Assembly: GCA_900088475.1 (NCBI GenBank)
Contig: FLMG01000572.1
Span: 3,673-50,453, forward strand
Source: Hyphochytrium catenoides
Taxonomy: Eukaryota > Sar > Hyphochytriomycetes > Hyphochytriales > Hyphochytriaceae
Length of the DNA: 46,781 bases
Direction of reading: 5' to 3'
Positions 34,780 through 46,781 of the stretch are shown here, piece by piece. The position numbers and the translations under genes are program-made. Positions within the stretch are counted from its first letter, which is position 1, and each line of letters begins with the position of its first letter. Below the pieces are notes generated by a model. It saw nothing but the letters and a program-made list of their open reading frames with translations, made no database searches and was not told where the DNA came from.

Positions 34780-35871
34780 CTATCGAGAGCTTTTGAGTCG
34801 TTCTTGAGCGGCTTTTCGAAAGGCTGCTAGGGACGAAGAGACTTCATTCGACGACATATCGTCTAGGAGAGGCATAGGCCTGCGGATGCAGTCTGTGGCT
34901 AAGATAGGAGGGGTTGTTCTCCCTCTTTTGTTTATGCTGGGAGCCACTCTCTCTTTGACAGCTCCCACAGCGAGCGGAGAGCATGGAGGAAGTAGGTCGT
35001 GCCCTGGTCGCTGTTTCTTAGCTTCTTGTCGAAGAATATCCTTCTCTGGTGTCACGTTGCAACTGACGGCTCGTAAAGGGGAGAGAGAAGAAGACATAGC
35101 TCTTAGATGCATTTGTTGCTGGTCGTCAAAAGTGGATCTTTCTTCTATAGACTGATGGGGTATGTCCCGTAGGGAACCATTTATGCCTAGGACCATAGGG
35201 GAGAGACTGGGTGCGGACTCCCGAGAGAGAAGTCTAGTCCTGATGTCTTTCTCTCTTTTCCGTTTGCAAGGGACCAGCCCCGGAATGCCTTCCTTCCGAA
35301 GCTCTGTACAGCTATGTGATCGAACAATCATCTCCTGCTCTGCTGCGTAAAGAGAAGAAAAGATCACTTTGCTGGCTTCGTCCTGACTACGACCTGATAT
35401 TTGCGATGGTACGTCCAGCGCTCTCGATGGCCTCGAGACACTTAGCATCGGAGACTTTGTACTTTTGATCGCTCTGTCAAAGTGGTGAAGCTCGTCCAAT
35501 ACCACTAAGGCACTGTGGAGAGAGAAGGCCCGGTGGAGGTGATGGTGGCCACTGTGTGAGAATGGGAAGGATAAGGAGACAGAACTAGCTCTTGAAAAAT
35601 AGGTTGGAGTCTGCGCAGCTTTGAGTCCTGCACTTCTTATTTTACTCTGCTCCTGTGCTCGTTGCTGTTCAAAACAAAGCAGAAGTCGAGCAGTGAGAAG
35701 GGACAATCCTCCTAATGGTCGTCCACACACTGCAGTGTCCTAGGTCAATGGCACGAGGAGTCCGCTGTCCCTCTGTAGCATCGATTAACGGCAGTGGGTT
35801 GCAGTGTCAGACAACAAAGGTAAGTGTCACTGCTTCTGACAGCCGCCGCTGGCTGGATGATCGACCATACC
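34780..35871 (-). CDS. Unidentified disordered protein, two 3'-terminal exons (partial)
   Basis: The last exon, 35739-34780, is a 319-codon open frame ending in LKSSR-stop. That is too long to be likely by chance at this composition, and the opposite strand is frequently stopped. An in-phase upstream exon ends at 35871 with a GTATGG donor. The acceptor is CCTAG, and the join reads GACESPK then DTAVCGRPLGG with no frame change. The upstream exon extends at least to about 35900 and may start near 35993, next to a GA microsatellite. The product is rich in Ser, Arg and Lys, with an LLTARLLLCFEQQ helix-like segment near its start and no domain I recognise. It could be a nuclear or regulatory disordered protein. 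The 5' exons were not found. Confidence 0.5.
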
Positions 35872-35999
35872 TTTGGAGACTCACACGCTCCTAGATTCAC
35901 CAGCCCAAAGCCTGCAACTGATGGTACAACGGAGAGAGCCAAAACGAAGCGGGAAGAAGGAAGAGCCAGCAAGCGAGGGAAAAGCCCCTTGCCTACTTC

Positions 36000-36165
36000 G
36001 TAATACGGGGAGAGGGAGGGAGAGAGAGGGAGGGCGAGAGAGGGAGAGGGAGAGGGAGGGAGGGAGAGAGAGAGAGGGAAAGAGAGAGAGAGAGGAGAGA
36101 AAGAGAGAGAGAGAGAAGAGAGAGAAAGAGAGGAGAGAGAGAGAGAAAGAGAGAAGAGAGACGGA
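36000..36165 (+). repeat. GA-rich microsatellite
   Basis: About 165 bp of GGGA/GAGA purine sequence, CT-rich on the minus strand. It lies just upstream, in transcription sense, of the exons of the unidentified minus-strand gene and may be part of an intron polypyrimidine tract. Confidence 0.85.
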
Positions 36166-36858
36166 GGAGCTGAGGGAGAACTTTCCCCAGCTTTCCCCAC
36201 AATTTTGATGGAAATATCTCCCACCCGCCCCTTGTTTGGGTACACGTATCACAATTCGGACAGTTTTGGATGTTGCCCACCCACTCTTATGGACTTGTAG
36301 CTCTATACTCATAAAAACTTGTTGCCCAGAAAGGCCCACACACCCTCTGATAAAGGGACACCTATCTCTTGGTTAACTCTGTCTTTCTCTTTTTTCTGGC
36401 CAAATCATGTTCACAACTTATCTAGCGCTTATTCTCTTTCGATGTCTTTTTCATTAGGCTTGGTCTCTTGTCTCTCAGGTTGGTCTTGAAGATCGTTTAG
36501 TTATCATCATCGATCTTCAAGCAACAATGATCCCTTATGAAGCCTGTCTTCCTTCTGCCTTCTGCCTGTTATATTGTTCCATCATCATCTTCTTCCTCCT
36601 GCTGGCGCTGATAATGATAATGCTGTGAAAGAAGATAGAACTCCTAGGAAAGAAGTAGAGATCACGCATCGAAGGAGGAGGGCTGGGCGTCGTTATTTGT
36701 TGGGGATACCGTGCTACTACTACAAGTACCTCTACTACTGCTCAACAAGAAGAAGTAGGACTACAGGTACCATTATTCGTAACCTTGGTCATGGTACGGA
36801 CGAACGAAGAAGAGAGAGCAATGTTGCTGGTGTCCAACTTATATAACCAGGTGGTGCT

Positions 36859-37085
36859 TTCTACCTAAATCTACCTGTACATACGGAGACGAAGGATTAT
36901 TATCATCTATATGAAATAAAGCACCACCTTCGTCTCCGTATGTACAGGTCCAACCAGGTGGTACTTATATAATACGATAATAAGTCTCCGTCCACAATAA
37001 ATAGCTCTGTTTCATATAGAATTTTGGTCTCAAGTCTTCTACCTAATTCTACCTGTACATACGGAGACGAAGGATTATTATCATC
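36859..37085. repeat. Nested direct and inverted repeat cluster (foldback-like)
   Basis: A 49-bp segment at 36859-36907 recurs at 37037-37085 with one mismatch. Its 23-bp core at 36873-36895 (ending GGAGACGAAGG) is also present as a perfect inverted copy at 36927-36949. Further short inverted pairs, GGTGGTGCTTT with AAAGCACCACC and CTATATGAAA with TTTCATATAG, flank it. The layout could form a hairpin and resembles a foldback or MITE-like remnant. No transposase is seen. Confidence 0.8.
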
Positions 37086-37690
37086 ATCGAAAGGACGCGG
37101 CATTTTTCTTTTATTATATTGTAGTGGAACACGCTCAGTCAGATGTGGCTCCTCCTTTGTAGACTGTCTCAATGAATTCCTTGAGAGAAGACGATGCTTC
37201 GTCGTCAAGAATAATCTAGAGGGGAGCTTGTTGGTAGTTCTTCTTCAGAGTGACTACAAGAGGCTCCGGGGGAAAGGATAGGGCAACAACAACGGAAGAG
37301 AAGAGCAGGAGATGAAGCAGAAGAGTGTCCAACCAAAGCAGCAACAGTAGTCGGTCACTGGGTTTCCTCTACGAGACGGTAGTAGTTCTAGTTAGTAGTC
37401 TACTGGGTTGAGGACATGTCTTGAGGAGATGGGTGGAGGACCCTTCAACACCCCGCTTACTTTCCGTCGTGGATGAGGTCACAATACCACCCCCACTTAC
37501 CCTTATTGCAACAGCCAAGAGGCTAAAGGCCTCCTTTAGATGTTGATGAAGCGTTTATAATAGAGTGAAAGGACTGGAAGAAGGGCGAAAGAGTCGTACC
37601 ATTGTTCTCAGAAGCCGGGAACGAAAGGCCTTAATTAGAACAACTGTAATGTCGAAACTTCAACAGAGAAGCCTCCAATCTCCAATCTGC

Positions 37691-37712
37691 AGTTTGAATT
37701 TCAATTCAAACT
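37691..37712. repeat. Short perfect palindrome
   Basis: AGTTTGAATT and AATTCAAACT face each other across two bases, giving a 10-bp stem. No gene ends here, so a terminator role is not supported. It may be a protein-binding site or chance. Confidence 0.55.
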
Positions 37713-39900
37713 CGAAATGTTCCATTGTGAAGTATTCAAAGACATAGTAAATCTGTTAAAACTCTGAAAGCTTCAGCCACTGAAAGCTTCCCGTCGGTTA
37801 CTGTCTTCGGAACGAGGTTCTTTCTTGTCTGGCAATGTCCTGAAGAGTCGCCATGCCCTTGCACCCATCAAAAGCACTTGTCAGGCTCACTCCTATGCCA
37901 AGTTCAGCTACATCCTCCTAAACCTTCCCCTCTTTTCTTACGGAGTAGGTGCTTGAGATTGTGGCAACTTGTGCTGGGTGGAGGAATGGGCTTGGCCATT
38001 GGAGAGAGGCGGATTCGCTTTGTTCAATATGCCAGCAGCCGCCTCTCTCACTCATCTCTCAATTGCACTTGCAAGCGGCGTTTTGGTACATAAATTATTA
38101 AGTCTTATAAGGACCATGTGGAAGAGGGCACTTATTATCTTACTATGATAACGGGTGAGGGACTGTAGCTGGAAAGGTATGCACGGCAGGTAGAGGAGGG
38201 AACTAATATGAATGGAGTAGTGGGAGAAGCCTGATGGCATGGGTTCCCACAAGGACCCTTTAAGCAATATCCTCCCTCCACCCCCGTTCAACCAGATGGC
38301 AGCAGGACCTACCCACCCCAGCTGAACCTTTCGCCTAATCAGCCATCTGTGACCAGGCTCTGTTAAGGACCGTTAGAAGCAAGAGAGACAAGATAATGAG
38401 GAGAGAGAGCCCAGAACCCGTCCCTTCATCTCCTCTTCCTTTATCCACTATCATGTCTACCTCTTGGTCCGCTCGTGCAGCAGAACAGCAAGCTTCCTGC
38501 CCCTCTGCCTCCCTCAGTAAACAAAAAAAGGGCATGTGCAGCTCTGACGGCAAGTATGGAGAGGAAGCATAGCAGTAGGCGGAGTGGATGGGCGAACGTC
38601 GATAAGAAAGTAATGCAAGCTGCCCTCTTTCATCTACTTAGATGTCACTGTTCAACCCTGATTTTCTTCGTTGCGAATGTGACTGTTCTGTCTTCTCTCA
38701 AGATTTCACTGAGACGACGAAACACGTTACTTCATAGTATAGCATAAGGTGCAGGTAATGATGGCATTGGAGGTTGGAGGTAACGGCAGAAACCAGAGAT
38801 AGGGATCTTCCCTCCTGCTTCCAAGTTCTAGGTACCGCTGACTTGCCTATCTAATAAGGTTGACGTGGATTTAAGGGACCCTACGTACGTAAGAGCACAG
38901 TATCCCTTATTAGTCCTTCAAGTTGCCTTTGCCTGCATTGCCAGGACTCCAATAAAAGGAGGAGACATGACTTATGTGTCGTCAGCCTTTTGTACACGCA
39001 AGTCAACCTGGCCAAACGGGCCCCTCTTCGAGTTCTGCATCACACTTAAGACGTTTTCATGGGGAGGATGAAAAGGCGACCCTTCATTCCTTTCACTATG
39101 ACACTACAGGACATCTGCAGTTCTACATTAGTGTCGCCGGTTTGTCTGCTGATCTTTCGCCTGTCTAAAAGTCCCCATCGGCCAGGCCAATTGACGAGCT
39201 TTCTTCCACTCGTACTGTAGTTCTATATTAGGGGAAAGATCATTGGCACGTGCCGCTGACTTCCCACCGCCAGGCCGCCCCGCACGGGGATCACCAGAAA
39301 ACTGACAGGAAGTTTGACGACCGCCAGTGCACTTTCCATTGGTGTCCCACCCAAACCGCTTGGCTAACCTCTTCTTCATCTTGACCACCCCTTTTATCAT
39401 GTCAGGCTTCACAGCATGTTACTACAGAAGGATTATGCAGAGACCGGCTGTTATCTTCTGACCCGAGCAATCCTTAGAGCTGCCAGATGCTTGTAGTAAA
39501 AAGCAGACAGAGAGGCTTTTATCGTCAAATATAAAAGCAAAATAGACAGCTCGCTGTCAGCTATTCGCTAATAGTCTACGGTAGAGAAGAAAGAAAGAAG
39601 CAACCAAGCAGGCAGAAAGAAGAAAAACCGGAACTTGTTGCATTTTAAATTTGCCAATAACATGTCCAACTTGTGAACTATTACTTGGGCGCTTTAACCC
39701 TCTTCGAGTCGTCTGGCCTAATCAACAAAGAGAACGCTCACTTTTCTCTTCTGATCTGAATGATGGTCCCCTTTCCTCGCTATTCTTATCGCTCTCACTC
39801 TTGTCTCTTCCTGTCTAGCAGCAAGTCACATCTAGAATGTTGCTTGCCATTTGATTGCCTTAGCTTCTCCTACCCAATTGCCGATCTCTTCTATTTCAGC

Positions 39901-42900
39901 CTACTCCATCTTCATCATCTCCTCTAGTTTCTCCAAATCATCAGCTGGCGCCTCAATGATCACCCGCTGGTAGTAGCTCTCAATTGCCGCCAAGAGCCTC
40001 TTTGATTGGTCATCGTGGACGAGGTTGATAGCCACGCCCTTGCGTCCAAATCTGCCTGTACGGCCGATACGATGTAGGTAATTCTCGTAATCCTGAGAGA
40101 AATTTCATGCACACAAATGTGAGAAACGAAAGAGGCACAGTTAGCTCTCATGAAGCAAAAAGACAGATGGGAGATACGTCACTCAAGGTCGGGAGAGACC
40201 TGTGGAGAAAACGATAGAGCTAGAAGGAAGCTAGGTAGAAGAGGACGTGAGAAGGCTGGAGCTGCAACCGAGGAATCCTTTTTGAAAGTGAGGCGAGGAA
40301 AGATACATTGAGACAATAATGGAAGTTTCATGCCGCAGCGAGGGAACAGAGAGGCGGCGGGGAGGAATGAAGTGAGAGAAGCCAGCTTGATCTACCACTA
40401 TAAAGAAGGCAGGACTGTAAAAGGAGAGTGCAGCTAATGAGGTAGAAATAATTTGCTTTTGGCCCTTACCGGCTGTCCATCCACCGTGGCAGGGATGTCA
40501 TAGTTGACCACCATAGAGACGCCAAGCACATCAATACCTCGGGCCAGTACATTTGTAGTAATAAGAACTTTGGTGGTTCCTCTCCTGTACTCATCCATCA
40601 CTTTGTCTCTTACGCTCTTGTCCATGTCTCCGCCGTGAATGATGCCCACAGAGTGACCGGCTTCACGCATCTTCTTGGTAAGCATCTTGCAGGTCTCACG
40701 AGTCTTCAATCGAATGTTGCAACAAAAGCGGAAGAAAGCGAGATGAGACCGAGAAAGTAGAGAGAGAGAGAGAAATGGGAACCAAGGGACCTCAGAAGTA
40801 CCCTCGTCCTCATGGTACTTTTATATCACACCATCCATAGCCTTCATGACAGCTACTAGAGACTATCTATGCTTTCTTTTGGCTTGATCCACTCCTTACC
40901 TGGACAAAGATGACGCTCTTTCCCATATCTACAAGAGAGTAGAGGTCTGAAAGAACGCGAAACTTGTCTGGCACACCATTGCAGTCTATCCAAAACTGTC
41001 TGATGCCATCCAGCGTAAGTTGCTCCTTCTTCACCTAAAGGAGTAGTCAAAGTGGGTAAACATAGCAGATGTGAGCTTATAAGAAGGATGCCAACCAGAA
41101 AAGGACGAGGGGTGCGAGCGAGCATCGAGGGGTCTCAGAAGTCAGCTCGAGTTCTCAAAGCTAAGGAGGAAAAGACACTTGTCAAAAAGACTGACGAAGA
41201 AGATAAGGGCCAAATGGTGTTAGAGAGGGATAAGTTGGTACGAGAAGTGAAGCACTAACAGTGATAATATTGTGGTTTGGAACAATCCTGACTGCAAAGT
41301 CCCTGACTTCGTCCGCGTAAGTAGCCGAAAACAGCAATATCTGAACCTTAGGGTTCGCCCGCTCTAGCGCTCTGCATAAAAAGATAAGACACGAAGAAAA
41401 CCAAAAGTTAGCTCCAGCATTATTGAAAGGTTTAGTGAGAGGAATTTAATGAAGCTATTGACAAAGCACCACTCTGGCGCAGTGTCCTTGTGGGGCAGTT
41501 TTAGGTTAATAGCCAATGTTAGTGAGCATGACTGAGGGAGATGTCTTCTTACTTTTTGATAAACATTGAGCGATCGCGGTGTCCGCCCTCCTTCACCATC
41601 TCGTCTGCCTCATCCAGGACAAAGATCTAAAAGGCAACGGTTAGCTCTACGTGGCATCTTTTTCCTTCAGCACGTCAGGGGAAAAAATGGAAGAGGCGAG
41701 GACACATTTCTGCAAAGAAGCAATTGGCAGAATAATCACAATCAGCTTTAGGGCAGGTCCATGATGGTGACAATCATCAAGGGATTCCCCTCGCAAACCC
41801 AAACACTAAAATAACAAATAGTCCTCCTGCGCTGGTGACAGAGCTACACTGGCAGGCAACAACCTATTAGGTTTGCAAACGGCAGAGGCCGAAGAAGAAG
41901 CGGCCTCGATCGAGAGGGAGGAGAGGGCTTGAAAATGATTTGAGAGGAATGTAGTAAGGCTTAGCTATAACCTTCACAGTCTTGCAGTCAAGGAACTTCT
42001 TTTTGATCAAGAATTCCACTTTGCCTGGTGTTCCTACTACAATTTGGTCCGACACTTTCTGGCCAACAGGGACATCATTGCCAGGAATAGCAAGAAATGT
42101 CGTGATCCCTATCAAACGCAGTTGTTGAAAATTGATAGTGCACGAATGAGAATAAGTGAGAAGCATAGTAGGGGCCGTACTTCTAACTCAGGTAAATAGC
42201 AACTAATGAAAGTCCTTAAACTCTACCATGCCAAGGGAGAGGCAAGAGGACGCACGAATTGGGAGTAGGTTCGAAAGCCAACATGCCGGCTAAATATTGA
42301 CACAAACAAGCACTTGTCAATGCGTACCTGTAAACTTCCCCATAACTCTCACGACGCCGTCAATTTGCCTAACTAGCTCTCTGGTTGGACCCACGCAAAG
42401 CGCCTGGGGAGCTCGCATGGCCACATCCACCCGGTGCAGCATTCCCAAGGCAAAAGTTGCAGTCTTTCCACTGCCACTCTGCGCTTGACCGATAAGGTTC
42501 TGAGGAGGGCTGCCAATAAGCGCCGAGCCCAAGAGAAGGACCGGAAGAAAGGAGGTTTACCGGTTGGCAGCAAAGGGCAAGGAATCAGCGGTCCGTAAGT
42601 GTAAAGCCTTTGCAGAAAGCTGACAGAATGAAGGGGAATGAAAGTGTCCAGCACATCAGATAGGGAAACCAGGCTGAGGAAAGCTTAGTCAAGGTCTTTA
42701 GACTCGATCGAAGATTCGCAAAGGGACGGCTTAGAGGGCTGAGTCAAAGCGGGATATGTCGACCGCCGAGTCGCTGTCAGACGAAATATGGCAAAGGAAG
42801 AAGAGAGCGCTCACGGACAGAGCATATCATGAGAGAAGGGTCTTTGATCATACTCAGATAAAATAATTGGCAGAGCCACCGACTGGATTCTTGAGGGACG

Positions 42901-43973
42901 GGAGAACTTCATGGCATATATTCCTTGCAGTAGTGTCTCTTCGCTGTAAACAAGGATTGAATTAGCAACACCTAGAACGAAGGCACCCAAGCAGCCCTTA
43001 TGCAACAAAAAGGGGAAAGAGTTAGGAGAGACGCCATGCTTTGTAACCATCAAACTAGCGACTGAGGTTGACAGAAGAATGGCCAGTACAGAGGAATGAC
43101 GTGAGACCATGACCTACAGGCCTAGATCTTCAAATGTCGTTGCTGCATATAAAGGCGATGTCGGGTCATTTTGCAGGACCTGTAGGGATAGAAGCACTAA
43201 GAAACTCACGACTCCGAAACATCACAGACACCCATGAATGAGATCAAAATAGCGAAGAGGAAGCAAGAAGAGCAAATATAGAAGACAGTTTGTGGACCAA
43301 TGTGCAACACCAAGAGCGGAGGTGGCTTCCAAGAGGCGCGCAGTTGAAAGCATTGAACACCCCCGAAGATGCTTCACGGTAGCCCAGTAGGAGTATCCAC
43401 TCATTCGAGCAGCAACTTAGCCAAAAGAGTGGACAGAAAAAAACGTCTATAGGCATTTCTTGTTCTCTTCTAACAGGTACTTACATCCAACTCTGCCTTA
43501 TAGTCATTTTCATCAAGCCCTTGGCCCAGAGCAAGTAGTTCCTCGATGCTTACTTCTTTCTCGCCTGCGTTCGCGTGCAAAGCCACAAGGATCGTCAGAA
43601 AATGTTAGTGCTAGACTCTGTGAAGAGGGCTTGAAGGCAACATATCGCATATAAGATTCCTCGGGGAGAACAGAGACAAGAACACAGCTGAGCAGGAAAG
43701 CAGCAGGATTACCTTCATCTTCATTCTCCCTAGTAGAAGGCTCATCAGTACTATCTTGGACGGCATCGGGATTATCAGGAACAGCGTCCGGGTCAACAAC
43801 CGCGACCTACGTGTTCAGCAGTGCAGGAGGTCTCTCTTTACATGCTTCCGTCAAGCTCAACCCTATCTGCTTGAAACAGTCTCTGCCCTAACCACCTTCA
43901 ACCCCTATCCCCTTCTTGTCCTACAACTAAGTACCTGCTCTTCTTGGACTTCTGCCTTGTTATCGTCTGCCAT
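39901..43973 (-). CDS. DBP5: DEAD-box ATP-dependent RNA helicase DBP5/DDX19 (mRNA export)
   Basis: RNA helicase that in known organisms works at the cytoplasmic face of the nuclear pore to strip export factors from mRNA. Minus-strand exons: 43973-43935, 43806-43713, 43564-43485, 43179-43118, 42943-42854, 42509-42328, 42108-41972, 41626-41553, 41371-41260, 41034-40900, 40703-40470 and 40092-39901. The product is 476 aa (human DDX19B 479). Helicase motifs in order: AQSGSGKT at 131-138; PTREL; GTPGK; DEAD at 233-236; SAT at 268-270; VIFVQTRETC; ARGIDV; and HRIGRTGR at 420-427. DBP5 features outside the core are NDPTSPLY before the Q-motif region, [27 protein letters not shown], and the acidic end [10 protein letters not shown]. 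All introns are GT-AG. The acidic N-terminal extension is poorly conserved, as in the family. It is divergent from RPL36. Confidence 0.95.
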
Positions 43974-44819
43974 GATACGTGGAAGGACTCAACGGAGCAA
44001 GACAAAAGGACAACGGTAGAACGCTTGGTTGTCCTTTGCGATAGCCACGAAGCTCTCGTCTCACCAACTAGCAGGCGCCGCGGTAAGGTGGATAAAGCGA
44101 GATGTTCTAAGATAGAATGAGAAGTCTCGGCATGAGTTGAGGCAGTGGGAGAGCTCCAAAACAATCACTCCTCCTCTAATAAAAGCTTCAGAAAGCTTTG
44201 TCTGTCATCAGTTTCTGCGGAATTGGGGATCAGATTTTTGTTGTTGGGAGGGAAGCCGATCCAGCCTCTGGGGGAGGTCACGAGCTGCATTGACCTCATA
44301 CAGTAATCAATCCCTTCTGATAGCTGATTATCAAATGATTATATTGGCTAAGACAAAAGGAGCAGAATCCGTCAGAGCAGTACAACTGTACCATGATACT
44401 ACACAACCAAACAATCCTTTTTCCGGTGGCCAGGAATCTGGCTGGTATTTTTCAGGCTCGAATGTTTCCAGTTTGTCTTTATCATGCTAGAGGCTTAGTT
44501 AGCACAACCTTCTCAGTAATAAGCCCCAACTACTATTTGTTTCCATAGCGATTGGCTCTCCTTAGGGCGTAGTAAGAAGCAGTCTCCACTCTTCCGCATG
44601 GATGGCGGCAAAGCGGCGCCAACCAAGTGCTGGTGGAAGGAAGCGCTGCGAGACAGATTAACGCCAAAGTAAGCGAATCGAAGAACGAGATACGGGAGCA
44701 AGTACTGAAGGCAAAGTGAAGCTCGCTTATCGGCTTTCCAAACTCTCTTTGGTTCTCATCAGACTCATCTCTCAATAGAGGAACTCTATCCGAGAGAAAT
44801 CAACTCATCAGCTTCAGCC
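43974..44819. promoter_or_regulatory. Shared divergent intergenic region of DBP5 and RPL36
   Basis: An 846-bp gap separates the two divergent start codons and must contain both promoters. I see no TATA box I would defend, and no coding exon. Two housekeeping genes head to head suggests shared open chromatin, which is inference. Confidence 0.45.
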
Positions 44820-45813
44820 ATGTCGTCAGGTAAGACCGGTTGTAAAGCTTTCTTTGCCATAGTTGAGAGGTACTGGGCGGTGGGCTTAGACAGACATGAT
44901 GGCTTTGAGTCGATACTGCCCTTGAGAGAAATGGACGAGGAAAAGCTATCTGGGAGAGGAGAATTTCGCTTCAGAGAAAGAGCGGCTGTGATGATGGACC
45001 TACGAGGCACTGAGCAGTGGCGTGGTCAAGGATCGACGAATGAGAGATTACGGCTCATCTGCAGTTATAGAGCAAGTAGTCTAATTGGCATTTATAGGGC
45101 GCGCTAGAGCTCACAGTATTGTTCTTGTTCCTCCTCCTACAGGTATTGCCGTAGGCCTTAACAAGGGCTACCCTGTAGAGAAGCTTCCCCAGAAGCCTCG
45201 CCCTTCCAACACCAAGGGGGTAAGTGCTATTGCCGACCATCTTCGGCCTTGCTTCCAATTTGGACCCATTTTGCATCCGCTCAAGTCCACATATGCCATC
45301 AATTAGTGGGCCGTTCTAGCGCTAACTCCGTCGCCGTCTCTTCCTTCCTCTTAGAAACTGAACAAGCGCGTCAAGCTCGTTCGGGAAGTCATCCGGGAAG
45401 TAGGCGGCCTCATGCCTTATGAGAAGAGAATCCTGGATATGATCAAGTCCGGAGGATCTTCTGCTGAGAAGAGAATCTACAAGTTTGCCAAGAGAAGAGT
45501 AAGTACCATCGTCTGACCTGCATCCTGCAGCCCCTTCTGCTTCACTTTTCCTGGTCGCTGAAGCCCGCCAGTGTCGTATGTTCCCCGTCTATTGTCTAGT
45601 GCCTGCACCTTGCCACTCTGAGGCCAAACCCTTACTCTTTTGCTTTCGTCCTAGAGGTCTTGCTTGTGACTATTCTGGTGATTGGGATTGTCAATCGTGG
45701 TCTCTGACTTCGTTCTGGTTTTTCAGCTCGGAACCCACCGCCGTGCTCTTGCAAAGCGTGAGGAGCTCAAGAGAGTGTACGGAGAGATGCGCGCTCGCCA
45801 GGCACACCACTAA
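44820..45813 (+). CDS. RPL36: 60S ribosomal protein L36 (eL36)
   Basis: Component of the large cytosolic ribosomal subunit. Four exons, 44820-44829, 45143-45219, 45355-45498 and 45727-45813, give 105 aa, the same length as human eL36. The first coding exon is only 10 bp (Met-Ser-Ser plus one base). Family stretches are [47 protein letters not shown] and [14 protein letters not shown]. The protein is strongly basic, as expected. All introns have GTAAG donors and pyrimidine-rich acceptors. An AAATAAA sequence about 65 bp past the stop is a plausible poly(A) signal. Confidence 0.96.
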
Positions 45814-46781
45814 GAGAGTTTTCCCTTACTATTATACCGTGAGCGACTGCGGGGAGAGAGTGTCTCTCTCCTATGACAAATAAAAAGCTGAGAGACTATG
45901 TGACGATGTTCTTTGCTATGTTGCTCTCATCTCTCTTCCTATCTACCTAACATTCGCGTCCCGGGCCTCAAACAGAGGCAGGGAAGCAGCAAGTTTGCCA
46001 AAGAGGCAAGTCGGCCATCCCAAATGATTCTCTACTCCCATCCTATGCCGTGCCATACAGTAGATTCAGCCTCCCCCCAACTTCTCGACTTCATGCCACC
46101 CTCACTCGTTATCTGTTGCTTACCCTTTGAGAGTGCAGCTCTATCTTTTGGCGGCACAGGCAGAAGCTTGTTATGGTGCTTCTGTGGTGCGAGGTGTTGC
46201 AGAATGTTGCTTGGTATAATGATGCAACCACAACTTTATTGTTAGTTCGGCTCCTTCTGCTGAGATAGCGACTTTTTTCTAGTCTCTAAGTAGACTCGTA
46301 CCCTTCTTGTGGCCAACCCTGTGCAATACTCTTGGCTCTCTTTCGTCTGACCTCGTCAGCCCTGGTACAGTAGCCTCTACAGGAAGCTCTGAACCTTTGA
46401 TTGCCCTTTCCTTCACACGGCGAGGGCAGCATTGTGGACTCTCGCAAGGGAGAGCAGACGTAAGCCAGGAGAGAGATGGTCCATAGATAGCTTGATGTTT
46501 GCTCTTCGCGCCTCTTCATACAGCTTCTCTCACGCCAAAAAATGAAGGTTGGGAAGGCAGGGAAAGGATTGTGAGGGAGAGTAAGGAGCATATGTGATCC
46601 TTATATCCAGTTACTCAACTCTTCCATGTGAGCCTGAGATGGAAAAAGTACCATCTGTTCGGATCTCTCTAGGTGTTGGTTGTTGTCTCAAACCTTCCTT
46701 CTGCCCTGGTATAAGTTGCCGTTCTTATGCCCGTCTTACCTTGAAAAGCATCAGTCTCATTGGGCCTAGGGGATAGCCGTG
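45814..46781. other. 3' flank of RPL36 to window end; no gene seen
   Basis: Just under 1 kb. Short frames occur on both strands but none has a recognisable motif, consistent splicing or unusual length. A gene could begin or end beyond the window edge. Confidence 0.55.

Larger units (their letters stand above)
36166..39900. other. Gene-poor region upstream of the DBP5 3' end
   Basis: About 3.7 kb without a supportable gene. It contains the nested repeat cluster at 36859-37085 and a short palindrome at 37691. Two open segments, 38865-39071 on plus and 39128-39412 on minus, have no recognisable motif and no consistent splice partners. Either could be part of an unrecognised gene. Confidence 0.5.

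Noticed and set aside
1-46781. tRNA, rRNA or CRISPR features
   Set aside because: Reading for B-box-like GTTC motifs with matching arms gave no cloverleaf. No rRNA-like sequence and no regularly spaced repeat array was seen.

Overview
The window is nuclear DNA from an intron-rich, flagellated microbial eukaryote. Every recognisable gene is split by short spliceosomal introns (mostly 60-350 bp). The genes are eukaryotic housekeeping or ciliary genes: RPL36, the DEAD-box helicase DBP5/DDX19, CENP-X, isoprenylcysteine carboxyl methyltransferase, protein phosphatase inhibitor-2, BBS9 and a PPEF-type phosphatase. BBS9 implies a cilium or flagellum. The secreted trypsin-PAN proteins with Thr-Ala-Pro linkers suggest a protist such as a stramenopile, another alga or a related lineage, but the sequence alone does not fix the taxon. 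I rebuilt the genes by joining exons so that splice sites, intron phases and protein-family conservation agreed. Every model I call complete gave a whole number of codons.

Layout. 0.3-11.3 kb: three tandem plus-strand paralogues of a secreted trypsin-like protease with three C-terminal PAN/apple-like cysteine repeats (519, 624 and 536 aa), all with the same four-exon structure. 11.6-13.9 kb, minus: ICMT (five exons), with an apparent U12-type AT-AC intron. 15.3-16.5 kb, plus: protein phosphatase 1 inhibitor-2 (four exons). 17.5-24.0 kb, plus: BBS9/PTHB1 (21 exons, 917 aa). 24.7-28.8 kb, minus: a PPEF/PP7-like Ser/Thr phosphatase with C-terminal EF-hands, containing one GC-AG intron. 29.2-29.6 kb, plus: a weak candidate for a twin-CX3C protein. 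33.27-33.94 kb, plus: a compact CENP-X/MHF2 gene. 34.78-35.87 kb, minus: the 3' end of an unidentified disordered protein. 36-39.9 kb: no confident gene, but a foldback-like repeat cluster. 39.9-44.0 kb, minus: DBP5 (12 exons, 476 aa). 44.8-45.8 kb, plus: RPL36 (four exons, 105 aa). The last kilobase has nothing I can support.

How the genes relate. The protease cluster is a local gene family made by tandem duplication. All three keep the catalytic triad and the trypsin-type Asp specificity residue, and they differ mainly in the Pro/Thr-rich linker between protease and PAN array. BBS9 and PPEF are convergent, and inhibitor-2 lies just upstream of BBS9. Cilium and phosphatase genes are therefore neighbours, although a functional link is only inference. 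DBP5 and RPL36 are divergent housekeeping genes sharing an 846-bp intergenic region. GT-AG, GC-AG and AT-AC introns all appear in this one window. Long CT/GA microsatellites fill several introns and intergenic stretches and create many false reading frames.
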